From contig CAVOKJ010000007.1 of NCBI GenBank assembly GCA_963696495.1, positions 1 to 64,000 of the forward strand: DNA of 64,000 nt, written 5' to 3'. The stretch is from Bog-756 sp963696495 (GTDB lineage Bacteria; Actinomycetota; Acidimicrobiia; Acidimicrobiales; RAAP-2). Every line of letters begins with the position of its first letter. Within the stretch, counting starts at the first letter, position 1. Under the pieces are notes generated by a model that saw nothing but the letters and a program-made list of their open reading frames with translations, made no database searches and was not told the origin of the DNA. Of this stretch, positions 17,664 through 26,463 are shown one piece after another. The translations under genes were made by a program, and so were the position numbers.

Positions 17664-19156
17664 CCAGCAGCACGGCACCGAGCGGTGACACCGATCACCC
17701 CTACGATCGACACCTGACCGTGCCGACCCGGCTGGTGCCGCCTCAGTTGGTACCGCCCCGGCTGGTGCCGAGCCTGGACGGGCACGAGGAACCACCGGTG
17801 GCAGCTGGTCAGCCCGACATCCCGCCGGGCCACCAGGGCCTGTTCCGGCGCCAGGTGGAGAACGTCCGGCAGCAGTTCGCCGACCCCCTCACCTCCAACG
17901 GCTACTCGCTGATCGCCAACAGCGGCGTGACGGGGGCCCTCGGGCTCGTCTACTGGCTGCTCATGGCACGCCTGTACCCCACCGTCGCCGTCGGCCGGGC
18001 GTCGGCCCTCTATGCGGCCATGAACCTGTTGGCGGGATTCACCGCCCAGAACCTCAACGGGGCGCTCAACCGATTCATCCCCCAGGCCGGCCTGCGGACG
18101 AGGACGTTCGTCCTGCGCGCCTACGCGGTGAGCGCGGTGGCGTCGATCTTGATCTCGATCCTCTTCGTCCTGACGGTCGGCTGGTGGGGCGCGTCCTACT
18201 CCGAGCTCAACGGCCCGGTGATCGGGGCCGTGTTCGTGGGTTGTGTGGCGTGCTGGGCCATCTTCACCATGCAGGACAGCGTCCTGATCGGCCTGCGCAG
18301 CGCGTTCTGGGTGCTGGTGGAGAACGGCATCTTCGGGGTCGTGAAGATCGTCCTGCTCGTCCTGTTGGTGGCGGCGCTGCCCAGCCACCTCGGCATCTAC
18401 GTGTCGTGGATGATCCCGGCCATCGTGGCGATACCACTGGTCAACGCGCTCATCTTCGGCCATCTGGTGCCACGGCACACCCAGCTGACCCGCGATTTCC
18501 AGCCGGCGAGCAACCGGCAGATCGGCCGATTCATCGCCGGCGACTATTCCGGCGCGCTGTGCATGCTCGCCACCGGCAGCCTCATCCCCGTCGTGGTGGC
18601 GGCCCGCGTCGACGCCCAGCAGACCGCCTACTTCTACGTGGCGTGGGTGATCGCCGCCATCATCGACATGGTCGGCATCAGCATGGGGATGTCCCTCACC
18701 GTCGAGGGGGCCTTCGACTCCGCCGCATTGGCGGTCAACTGTCGGAAGGCACTGCGCAAGATGGCCATGATCGTGCTCCCCTGTGCGGCCGTCCTCGCCC
18801 TCTTCGCGCCGTTCTGGTTGAGCCTGTTCGGACCGGCCTATGCGGCACACGGGGCACCGGTCCTCGAGCTCCTCGCCGTCGCCACCGTGTTCCGGGCACC
18901 GGCCGAGCTGTACCTGGGTGCACTGCGCGCCCAGAGCCGGACCTCGCTGGTGGCGTTGATCCAAGCGGTGCGGGCCGTGCTCGTCCTCGGCCTGGTCCTC
19001 GTCCTGACCGGGGCCCTCGGAACGGTCGGTGCCGCACTGGCCATCGTCATCAGCCAGGCCGTCGTCGCCGCACTGATCAGCGTGGGCCTGTGGCGGGTGC
19101 TCACCGGCGACCACGTGCCGAGGGGTCGCCGCGCCCGGGAGGTCGCCGGCCGATGA
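17660..19156 (+). CDS. Polysaccharide flippase (Wzx/MATE-like)
   Basis: A 498-residue protein starting at the GTG that overlaps the CE4 stop. A polar, proline-rich N-terminal tail (about 75 residues) precedes 12-14 hydrophobic segments. The SLIANSGVTGALGLVYWLL opening is typical of lipid-linked oligosaccharide flippases. It has the length and layout of the family and would carry an undecaprenyl- or polyprenyl-linked glycan unit from the inner to the outer face of the membrane. It sits between the deacetylase and the GT-C-like protein with 4-nt overlaps on both sides. This supports one assembly line of priming, tailoring, flipping and polymerisation. Confidence 0.8.
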   Translation: MTSSTAPSGDTDHPYDRHLTVPTRLVPPQLVPPRLVPSLDGHEEPPVAAGQPDIPPGHQGLFRRQVENVRQQFADPLTSNGYSLIANSGVTGALGLVYWLLMARLYPTVAVGRASALYAAMNLLAGFTAQNLNGALNRFIPQAGLRTRTFVLRAYAVSAVASILISILFVLTVGWWGASYSELNGPVIGAVFVGCVACWAIFTMQDSVLIGLRSAFWVLVENGIFGVVKIVLLVLLVAALPSHLGIYVSWMIPAIVAIPLVNALIFGHLVPRHTQLTRDFQPASNRQIGRFIAGDYSGALCMLATGSLIPVVVAARVDAQQTAYFYVAWVIAAIIDMVGISMGMSLTVEGAFDSAALAVNCRKALRKMAMIVLPCAAVLALFAPFWLSLFGPAYAAHGAPVLELLAVATVFRAPAELYLGALRAQSRTSLVALIQAVRAVLVLGLVLVLTGALGTVGAALAIVISQAVVAALISVGLWRVLTGDHVPRGRRAREVAGR

Positions 19157-21420
19157 CGGATGTCACGGTGGACGAACCGGTGGAGGCCCCGGAGGAGGAC
19201 GAGCCGGCGGAGTCCCCGGAGAAGGGCGATCGGGCGTCGGCCCGTCCGGAGCAGGACGGGCCGGTACGGGGCGACGGCGACACGCCCCCCGACGGAGACG
19301 GCCCGGACCCCGAAGACAGCGACACGCCCCCGGACCGAGGCGAGCCGGACCCGGGACGTGACGAGGACGCGCCCCCGCCGCGCCCCCGCCGACCTCCCGC
19401 CTGGTCGGCCTCGGCGGCGCTGGTGGCGGTGGCCGCCGGCGGCCTGGCGCTGTTCATCTCCTCCCTGCGGGGCATCGATCTGAACCGGATGAACGGACTC
19501 GGTCTGCTGTCGGTACTGCCGGCCCGGTCCATCGTCGGCGTGGTGGTGATCGCCCTGGCGTTCGTGGCCGGGCTCGCCCTGCGGAGAGCCCGGCCTGTCG
19601 GGCTCGCCGCGCTGCTCATCGCCCTGGTCGTCTGCCTCGACGGCGTCACCATCTTCGCCGAACCCGAGCCCCGGTTCCCGACCGCCTATCAGATCCTCGG
19701 GTTCGTCAACTACATCAGCACGACGGGCCACGCGGCACCGAGCCTCGCCGCCTACTTCAGCTGGCCGGGGTTCTTCGCCCTCATCTCCTTCCTCACCGGG
19801 GCCGCCGGAGTCCACAGCATCCTGACGCTGGTGAGGGTGTGGCCGGTGGCCATCGACCTGCTCTGCCTACCGCCCCTCTTCCTCCTCATGCGGAATCTAC
19901 GGGTGTCGTGGCGGGCCCAGTGGCTGGCGGCGTTCTTCTTCTCGGTGGGCAACTGGGTCGGGCAGGACTACTTCTCGCCGCAGTCGTTCGGCTACCTCCT
20001 CTACATCGTCTTCGTGGCCATCCTGGTCAACTGGTTCGTCGGACCGGGACGGGCCCAGCCGGTCCGGGTCGTCCAGGCCCTCCGTTCGACGCGGTTGAGC
20101 CGGCGCCTGTTCCGGAACGTCAGGCCCGGCGAACTGCCGGCCCTGACGTCGACCCCCGGCCAGCGGGCGTTCCTGCTCGTCATGCTGATCGCCATCTTCA
20201 CCGTCGCCACGGCCAGCCACCAGCTGACACCCATCTTCATGATCGGTGCCTGCCTCGGCCTGGTCCTGATCCGACGCTGCGCACTGCCGGGGCTACCGGT
20301 CCTCCTCGGGGTCGTCCTCGTCGGCTATTTCAGCTTTGCGGCCATCGGCTACTGGTCGGGACACCTCTCGAACGTGTTCAGCGGGCTCGGGTCCCTGGGC
20401 TTCAACGTGAGCACGAGCGTGGGCGGGCGGCTCCAGGGGAGCACCCCCACCCACCTGCTCGCCCTGCACGCCAAGGTCATCGTCGCCGCCATCGTGATCG
20501 GGATGGCCGGGCTCGGCCTGCTGCGTCGTCGGTGGCGGGGCCTGGACGACCGCGTGCTGGTGGTGCTGCTGATCATGCCCATCGTCCTCATCGGCGCGGT
20601 GAGCTACGGCGGCGAGATCGCCCTCCGGACCTACCTGTTCATGCTCCCGGTGGCCTCGGTGCTCGCCGCCCTGGCCTTCTTTCCCGGACCGCGATCGACC
20701 CGGGTGAACTGGCGGCCCGTCGCCGTGCTGGTCGTGTGCGCCGTCGTGCTCCCGGTCGGGTTCTTCCTCGCCCGGTACGGCAACGAGGCATTCGAGCAGA
20801 CACCACCGGGTGAGCTCGCTGCGGCCAACTGGGTCTACGCCCACGACACCCACGGGGCCCGGCTGCTGTGGCTGAGCACCGACCCGGCGAACGACGTCAC
20901 ACCGCAGATGCCCTGGTCCTACCGGGACCTCGACGAGGTCGACTACATCCCCACCCAGGCGCCCCGGAATCCGACGAGCGTCTACGACCTCATCGTCGAC
21001 CTCGTCCACGACGGGCCGCACTCCTACCTGATCGAGACGCAGACCGAGGTGGCGGCCATGCAGCAGACCACCAGCTATCCGGCCGGCTGGGGGAGCCGGT
21101 TCCGCCAGTCGATGGCGACGGGCCCGTTCGTGCGGGTCGTCTACTCGTCCGACTCCGCCGTCGTCTTCACCCTGGACTGGCCGGCCAACGCGCCGGTGCA
21201 TCCGCTCGGGTCCGGTGGGCGGGCACAGCCGGCCCGCTTCACCTGGACGCAGGCCGGCCTGCTCGTGTTCCTGGCACTGCTGGCCATGATGGCCATCGCC
21301 GAGTTCACCCGCATCTGGCATCCGTCGGCCCGCCGGATCCGGATCCTGTGGCTCGCGTCGATGCCGTTGTTCGCGCTGTTGATGGCCGATGTGATCCTGC
21401 GGTTCGCCGTGCTGTCATGA
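19153..21420 (+). CDS. Large GT-C-like membrane protein with acidic head
   Basis: 755 residues from the ATG at 19153, overlapping the flippase stop (ATGA). Residues 1-80 are strikingly acidic and proline-rich (Asp/Glu/Pro/Gly). Then come about 12 hydrophobic segments, with the loop FVNYISTTGHAAPSLAAYFS, RVWP and QDYFSPQSF shared with the 600-residue protein at 724-2526. The ~190-residue region before the last membrane helices is probably extracytoplasmic. Such proteins resemble GT-C transferases and O-antigen polymerases, so I infer polymerisation or transfer of the flipped glycan. No known catalytic motif can be named with certainty. It overlaps the NRPS-like gene by 4 nt. Confidence 0.7.
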   Translation: MTDVTVDEPVEAPEEDEPAESPEKGDRASARPEQDGPVRGDGDTPPDGDGPDPEDSDTPPDRGEPDPGRDEDAPPPRPRRPPAWSASAALVAVAAGGLALFISSLRGIDLNRMNGLGLLSVLPARSIVGVVVIALAFVAGLALRRARPVGLAALLIALVVCLDGVTIFAEPEPRFPTAYQILGFVNYISTTGHAAPSLAAYFSWPGFFALISFLTGAAGVHSILTLVRVWPVAIDLLCLPPLFLLMRNLRVSWRAQWLAAFFFSVGNWVGQDYFSPQSFGYLLYIVFVAILVNWFVGPGRAQPVRVVQALRSTRLSRRLFRNVRPGELPALTSTPGQRAFLLVMLIAIFTVATASHQLTPIFMIGACLGLVLIRRCALPGLPVLLGVVLVGYFSFAAIGYWSGHLSNVFSGLGSLGFNVSTSVGGRLQGSTPTHLLALHAKVIVAAIVIGMAGLGLLRRRWRGLDDRVLVVLLIMPIVLIGAVSYGGEIALRTYLFMLPVASVLAALAFFPGPRSTRVNWRPVAVLVVCAVVLPVGFFLARYGNEAFEQTPPGELAAANWVYAHDTHGARLLWLSTDPANDVTPQMPWSYRDLDEVDYIPTQAPRNPTSVYDLIVDLVHDGPHSYLIETQTEVAAMQQTTSYPAGWGSRFRQSMATGPFVRVVYSSDSAVVFTLDWPANAPVHPLGSGGRAQPARFTWTQAGLLVFLALLAMMAIAEFTRIWHPSARRIRILWLASMPLFALLMADVILRFAVLS

Positions 21421-24400
21421 GCGCGCCGGTGAGCACATCGTTGACGGAGGAGGACGAGATGGACGGGGCAGGCCATCGAAATACGGTCAGGACGGCCCCA
21501 CCGCCGTCGCCGGCCGCGCTGGCGTTCTGGCGGGAGTACCTCGCCGGGGTCCCGAAGGTGTTGGAGCTACCACGCGACCACCGGAGACCCGACGGAGGGG
21601 CCCCCGATGAGCGCCGCTCCCGCCGAGCGTCGGAGCCGCTGTCGCTGGACGAGGACCTGACGACCGGTCTGCGGTCGCTCAGCCACCAGGCCCAGGTGAC
21701 GCTGCCCACGACACTGACGGCGGCCTTTTCCGCGCTCATCCACCGCTACACGGGCCAGGAGGACTTCCTCGTCGGTGTGACCGGTGCCGGTGGGAACGAG
21801 CCCGGCCCCGGCGGCACCGTCGTCCTGCGAGCCGACCTCGCCGGGGAGCCGAGCGTGCTCGAGCTGCTGAAGCGGACCGACGAGGCCACCGAGTCGACCC
21901 GGAGCCATCGGGACGTCCCCTTCGACGCCATCGCCGATGCGGTGGGACCGGCGCCGGGGCAGAACGATTCCCCGTTGGTGCAGGTGCAGGTGGCCTTCGC
22001 TCCGGCGGCACCGACCCACTCGCCGGATCGGGAACCGGCGGATAGCCGAGGGCGACCGGGGTACGACCTCTGCATGGAGCTGAGCGACATCGGCGTCGGC
22101 GTGACCGGGGCACTCCACTACGACGGCGCCCTGTACGAGCCGGAGACGGTCCGACGGATGGTCGGGCACTGGCAGATGGTGCTGGCGGGCATGGTCGCCG
22201 AGCCGTGGGGCCCGGTGGGTCGGCTGCAGCTGTTGGCACCGCCGGAGAGGCAGCAGCTGCTGGAGGTCTGGAGTACCGGCAAGGAGCTGACCCCCGGCCC
22301 GGACGTGGCGGCGTCGATCGCCGAGCAGGCCGTGGCCCGGCCGGACGCGGTGGCGGTCGAGTGCGAGGACGTCGGGTTGACCTACCGGCAGCTGGACGCC
22401 AGGGCCAACCAGCTGGCGCGCCACCTGCGGGAACAGGGCGTGACGAGCGAGGTTCCGGTCGGGGTGTGCCTCGAGCGGTCGGTGGACCATGTGGTGGCCC
22501 TGCTGGGGATCCTGAGGGCCGGCGGGGCCTACGTCCCGCTCGACCCGGAGGCGCCGGCGGAGCGGATCCACTATGTGCTGCACGACTCCCAGATGCCGCT
22601 GCTCCTCACCCACGGGAGCCTGGAGGACCGGGTGGACCCGGTGGGCGTGCGGGTGGTCTGCCTGGATCGGGAGCGGGAGGAGATCGCCGGGCACGACAGC
22701 CAGGCGCCGTCCGGCGGCACGCGGGCCGACCAGCTGGCCTACGTCATCTACACCTCGGGCTCGACGGGTCGGCCCAAGGGGGTGATGATCGAACGGGGAT
22801 CACTGTCCGGCCACACCCGGGCGATGATCGCCGAGTACCAGCTGGGCCCGGACGACCGGGTGCTGCAGTTCAGCCAGTACAGCGCCGATGCCTCGCTGGA
22901 GCAGATCCTGCCGACGCTGGCCGCCGGCGGGACGCTGGTCATGCGGGGACCGGAGATCTGGACGCCCTGGCAGCTGCTCGAGGAGCTCGTCCGCCGGCAG
23001 GTGACGGTCATGAACCTGTCGCCGGCCCACTTCCAGCAGGCCGTCCACGAGTGGACGCGGACCCGACAGGACCTGACCGGCGTCACCCTGCGGCTGGCGA
23101 TCCTGGGTGGGGAGCGCCTCGGGGCACACGCGGTGCAGCAGTGGCGGGATCTCGGACTGGAGGGGGTGCGGCTGCTCAACGCCTACGGCCCGACGGAGGC
23201 GACGATCACCGCCACCCTCGGGGAGGCGGGCGAGGAAGAGGGCCCGATCACCATCGGACGGCCGCTGGCGGGCCGCCGCGTCTACATCCTGGACCGGGGC
23301 GGCCAGCCGGTGCCGGCCGGGGTGGCCGGTGAGCTGCACATCGGGGGGCCGCTGCTGGCCCGGGGGTACCTCAACCGACCCGAGCTGACGTCGGAGCGAT
23401 TCGTTCCGGATCCGTTCGGGCCGCGGCCGGGGGGTCGCCTCTACCGGACCGGCGACCTCGTCCGGTACCTCGGTGACGGGCGCATCGACTACCTCGGGCG
23501 TGAGGACGAGCAGGTGCAGATCCGCGGGTACCGGATCGAGCTCGGCGAAGTGGAGGCGGTGCTGGGATCGCATCCGGCTGTCGACGAGGCGGTGGTGGTG
23601 GCGCGGGGGGACGACGACGAGCGGCACCTGGTCGCCTTCGTGGTGGCGCGCACCGGGCAGACCGTCCCGGAGGACGAGCTGCGACGGCACCTCGAAGAGA
23701 GGCTGCCGCGACCCATGCAGCCGGCATCGATCGTGCAGCTGGAGGAGATACCCCGGCTGGCGACCGGGAAGGCGGACCGGCGGAGGCTGCCCGAGGTGGA
23801 GCGGGCCACCAGGAGTGGGGAGTCGGAGTACCTGGCTCCCCAGGTGCTGGCCCAGGAGCAGCTGGTCCGCATCTGGGAGGAGCTGCTCGAGCCGAGGCCC
23901 ATCGGCATCCGCGACAACTTCTTCCATCTGGGCGGCCACTCGCTCCTGGCGGCCCAGCTCGTCTACCGCATCGAGCAGATGTTCGGCGAGAAGGTGGCGC
24001 TCTCGACGCTGTTCGCCAACCCCACGATCGAACAGCTCTCGACGGTCCTCCACCAGGGGGTCGACGGTCCGGAGGGGAAGGCCCGGGTGCTGCCGGTCCA
24101 GACCGAGGGCGGACGGAGGCCCTTCTTCTTCCTGCACGGGGACTGGACGGGCGGTGCGTTCTACTGCTTCGCCCTGGCACGCGCCTGTGGGACCGAGCAA
24201 CCCTTCTACGTGCTCGAGCCCTACACGTTCTCCCGGCAGGACGGCGTGCCGACCCTCGAGGTGATCGCCGGCGCCCACATCGAGGCCATGCGGGGGGTAC
24301 AGGCCCACGGGCCCTACCGACTGGGCGGATTCTGCAACGGGGGGCTGCTGGCCTACGAGATGGCACGGCAGCTGGAGGCACAGGGCGAATCCGTCGAGTT

Positions 24401-25532
24401 CCTGGGACTGGTGAACCCCTCCGAACCGGTCCAGTCCGACCTCCTGCGGACCGCCTGCGACGGGCTGAGCCGGATCGGGGGCACCGGGGACCTCGGCCGG
24501 TCCGACCTCTACCTCCGGGCCCGTCACGCCCTCCGGCACCTCTACCGTCGGGCTCGGCCGACCAGTAGCCGGGTGGAGGACTTCGGTAAGCTGGTGGCGA
24601 TCGAGCCCCGGCTGGAGGCGATGTTCCCGCCACGGGAGGCGCTCTACCGGGACTACGTGGGCGTGCTCAGCTGGGCGGCCGCCGCCTACCGGACGGGCAT
24701 CTATCACGGGAGGATCACCTTCTTCTGGGCGAAGCAGGAGCCGGACATCGCCAGCACGTGGCAGCCGGTCACCCGGCACAAGTACCCGGCGGACATCGAG
24801 GAGCACGGGGTGGAGGGGACGCACATGTCCTGCATCACCGAGGGGATCGACGGGTTGGCCGGTGCCGTGGGAGAGTGCCTGCGCCGAGTGGAGCAGGAGG
24901 CATCGACCGTGGAACCGGAGGAGAGTCGTAGCCCTTCCGCTCAGTTCAGGATCCGCCCACTGCGCGGCCGCGACCTGTGGAAGGTGGTCGACATCGAGCG
25001 CCGGGCCTTCCCGCCGGACCCGTGGACGACGGCGACGGCGGACGGGCGGCTGGCCCGATCGTGGATCGGCCGTCACCCCCGCCGGGCCGATCGGTTCGCC
25101 CGATTGATCAGGACGACCTGGGCCAACGAGGCGACCACCCTGCTGGGACTCCTCGGGCTGGTGGCCCTCGGGAGGTCGGACGGGCTCAGCTACATCGTGG
25201 CCGAGGCCGACTCGGGCGTCGTCGGCTACGCCTGCCTCAGCGTCGGGTCCGGAGGGGACGGTGGCATCCAGACCATCGCCGTGGAGCCCGAGTGCGAGGG
25301 ACGGGGGATCGGTCGGGCCATGCTCGCCGACCTGATCGCCACCGCGGCGGCCCGCGGATGCAGCGAGGTGACCCTCTACGTGCGCATCACCAACGCCCGG
25401 GCCCGCCTCCTCTACCAGCGCACCGGGTTCGTCGAGGTGGACACCCTTCCCGGCTACTACCAGCCCTCGGGGACCGACGCCGTCGTGATGCGCCTGGATG
25501 TCGACGGGCTGCTGGCGAACCGGACCGGCTAG
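21417..25532 (+). CDS. NRPS-like enzyme: partial C, A, PCP, TE and GNAT domains
   Basis: 1371 residues starting at the ATG overlapping the previous stop. About 35-280 is the C-terminal half of a condensation domain, and the HHxxxDG half is absent. About 295-790 is an adenylation domain (YTSGSTGRPKG near 445, LNAYGPTE, YRTGDLVR, GRIDYLGREDEQVQIRGYRI, TGKADR near 780). About 810-880 is a carrier protein with phosphopantetheine Ser842 in LGGHSL. About 898-1150 is an alpha/beta-hydrolase thioesterase whose nucleophile motif is GGFCNGG, so Cys973 replaces the usual Ser. About 1175-1371 is a GNAT acetyltransferase (VEPECEGRGIGRAM, acetyl-CoA loop). It should activate one amino acid, tether it and release it onto an acceptor. 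Operon context suggests a glycan amine as acceptor, which is an inference. A stand-alone small-molecule product is the alternative. Confidence 0.85.
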   Translation: MSAPVSTSLTEEDEMDGAGHRNTVRTAPPPSPAALAFWREYLAGVPKVLELPRDHRRPDGGAPDERRSRRASEPLSLDEDLTTGLRSLSHQAQVTLPTTLTAAFSALIHRYTGQEDFLVGVTGAGGNEPGPGGTVVLRADLAGEPSVLELLKRTDEATESTRSHRDVPFDAIADAVGPAPGQNDSPLVQVQVAFAPAAPTHSPDREPADSRGRPGYDLCMELSDIGVGVTGALHYDGALYEPETVRRMVGHWQMVLAGMVAEPWGPVGRLQLLAPPERQQLLEVWSTGKELTPGPDVAASIAEQAVARPDAVAVECEDVGLTYRQLDARANQLARHLREQGVTSEVPVGVCLERSVDHVVALLGILRAGGAYVPLDPEAPAERIHYVLHDSQMPLLLTHGSLEDRVDPVGVRVVCLDREREEIAGHDSQAPSGGTRADQLAYVIYTSGSTGRPKGVMIERGSLSGHTRAMIAEYQLGPDDRVLQFSQYSADASLEQILPTLAAGGTLVMRGPEIWTPWQLLEELVRRQVTVMNLSPAHFQQAVHEWTRTRQDLTGVTLRLAILGGERLGAHAVQQWRDLGLEGVRLLNAYGPTEATITATLGEAGEEEGPITIGRPLAGRRVYILDRGGQPVPAGVAGELHIGGPLLARGYLNRPELTSERFVPDPFGPRPGGRLYRTGDLVRYLGDGRIDYLGREDEQVQIRGYRIELGEVEAVLGSHPAVDEAVVVARGDDDERHLVAFVVARTGQTVPEDELRRHLEERLPRPMQPASIVQLEEIPRLATGKADRRRLPEVERATRSGESEYLAPQVLAQEQLVRIWEELLEPRPIGIRDNFFHLGGHSLLAAQLVYRIEQMFGEKVALSTLFANPTIEQLSTVLHQGVDGPEGKARVLPVQTEGGRRPFFFLHGDWTGGAFYCFALARACGTEQPFYVLEPYTFSRQDGVPTLEVIAGAHIEAMRGVQAHGPYRLGGFCNGGLLAYEMARQLEAQGESVEFLGLVNPSEPVQSDLLRTACDGLSRIGGTGDLGRSDLYLRARHALRHLYRRARPTSSRVEDFGKLVAIEPRLEAMFPPREALYRDYVGVLSWAAAAYRTGIYHGRITFFWAKQEPDIASTWQPVTRHKYPADIEEHGVEGTHMSCITEGIDGLAGAVGECLRRVEQEASTVEPEESRSPSAQFRIRPLRGRDLWKVVDIERRAFPPDPWTTATADGRLARSWIGRHPRRADRFARLIRTTWANEATTLLGLLGLVALGRSDGLSYIVAEADSGVVGYACLSVGSGGDGGIQTIAVEPECEGRGIGRAMLADLIATAAARGCSEVTLYVRITNARARLLYQRTGFVEVDTLPGYYQPSGTDAVVMRLDVDGLLANRTG

Positions 25533-25576
25533 TCCCGAGCGACGCGGACAGGGTCGACGTGCCCTGCCCCCCTGAA

Positions 25577-25613
25577 GGCGCGGCACCCGGGTCCGGGCGC
25601 GGCACCCGAGTCC
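25577..25613. repeat. 18-nt tandem direct repeat between convergent genes
   Basis: GGCGCGGCACCCGGGTCC at 25577-25594 is repeated at 25596-25613 with one change. It lies in the 107-nt gap between the ends of the NRPS-like gene and the phosphopantetheinyl transferase. No coding role is apparent. It could belong to a bidirectional termination region. Confidence 0.5.
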
Positions 25614-25639
25614 CCCGGCGCGACCGACCGATGAGCTGA

Positions 25640-26371
25640 CTACGGCTCCGGACGGCCCGGTCCCGTCCGGAGTGCGGCCGACGCCTCGTAGGGGCCCGGG
25701 ACCGGCACGGCCCGAAGCGACCACCCCCGAGGGGTCTCGGCCCGCCCCTCGAGCCCCAGGTACTCCCCGGCCAGTCCGTGGGCCACTCCGGCGCCGGTGC
25801 CCTTCAGATAGGCCTCCTTCCTCGTCCACAGCCGGGCGAACGCCCGAGACCGCTCGGGAGTGGCGACGGCTGTCAGCTCGGCACGTTCCTCCGGGTGCAG
25901 GAGGCCCATCACCTCGGCGACGGCCTCCGGACGGGGCACGGACTCGACATCGATGCCCACCGGAGCCGAGGCGATGGCGATGGCGACGACGTCTCCGGCG
26001 ACGGAGAGCGAGAAGTGCACCGGCCGCCGTGGTCGGAGCACTGCGGGTCGTCCCTCCGGTCCCCCACAGACGGGACACGGTTCGCGGCAGTACGTGATCT
26101 CCTCCGGTCGGCACCCGAGATGTTCGCCGAGGAACTGACGCAGGGCCACGTGGGCGATGAGCGCGCGGGTCCGACGGGAGGAGGACTCCAACGCGGCGGC
26201 CCGTCGGGACTCGTCGGCGTCCAGGACGGAGGTGTCGATCCGCTCCGCGTCCACCCGTGCCGCATCGAGCGTCCACAACTCGAGCATCGGACCGCCGATC
26301 GACTCGGCGTGGGAGAACACGACGGCGTCCGACACCGGCGAAGGTCCTCGGCCCGGCGGTGCGACGTGCAT
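25640..26371 (-). CDS. Sfp-type 4'-phosphopantetheinyl transferase
   Basis: 243 residues from the ATG at 26371; an ATG at 26287 (MLELWTLD) is an alternative start, and neither has a clear ribosome-binding site. Family motifs are the substrate-contact stretch CREPCPVCGGPEGRPAV, VHFSLS, the Mg-binding G-I-D-V-E (Asp141, Glu143) and W-x-R-K-E-A-Y-L-K (Glu186). The enzyme transfers phosphopantetheine from CoA to the conserved Ser of carrier proteins, so it is the natural activator of Ser842 in the convergent NRPS-like protein 107 nt away. Full length for the actinobacterial Sfp group. Its co-location argues that the NRPS-like gene is functional. Confidence 0.9.
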   Translation of the reverse strand: MHVAPPGRGPSPVSDAVVFSHAESIGGPMLELWTLDAARVDAERIDTSVLDADESRRAAALESSSRRTRALIAHVALRQFLGEHLGCRPEEITYCREPCPVCGGPEGRPAVLRPRRPVHFSLSVAGDVVAIAIASAPVGIDVESVPRPEAVAEVMGLLHPEERAELTAVATPERSRAFARLWTRKEAYLKGTGAGVAHGLAGEYLGLEGRAETPRGWSLRAVPVPGPYEASAALRTGPGRPEP

Positions 26372-26463
26372 CGGCAGACAGTCTGCATCGATTCGGCCGG
26401 CCGAACCAAGCCGGCCGGCCCGATCGCCTGCCCCGATGGCCTGTCCCGATAGTCGTCGGGCAA

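Noticed and set aside
17450..19114. 554-codon minus-strand frame opposite the flippase
   Set aside because: Antisense of a hydrophobic membrane protein. It is His/Asp/Gln-rich without domain features.
21417..25532. NRPS locus as a siderophore cluster
   Set aside because: There is only one A domain, no full C domain, and no siderophore transporter or Fur-type site nearby. The genes fused to it by overlap are glycan genes.
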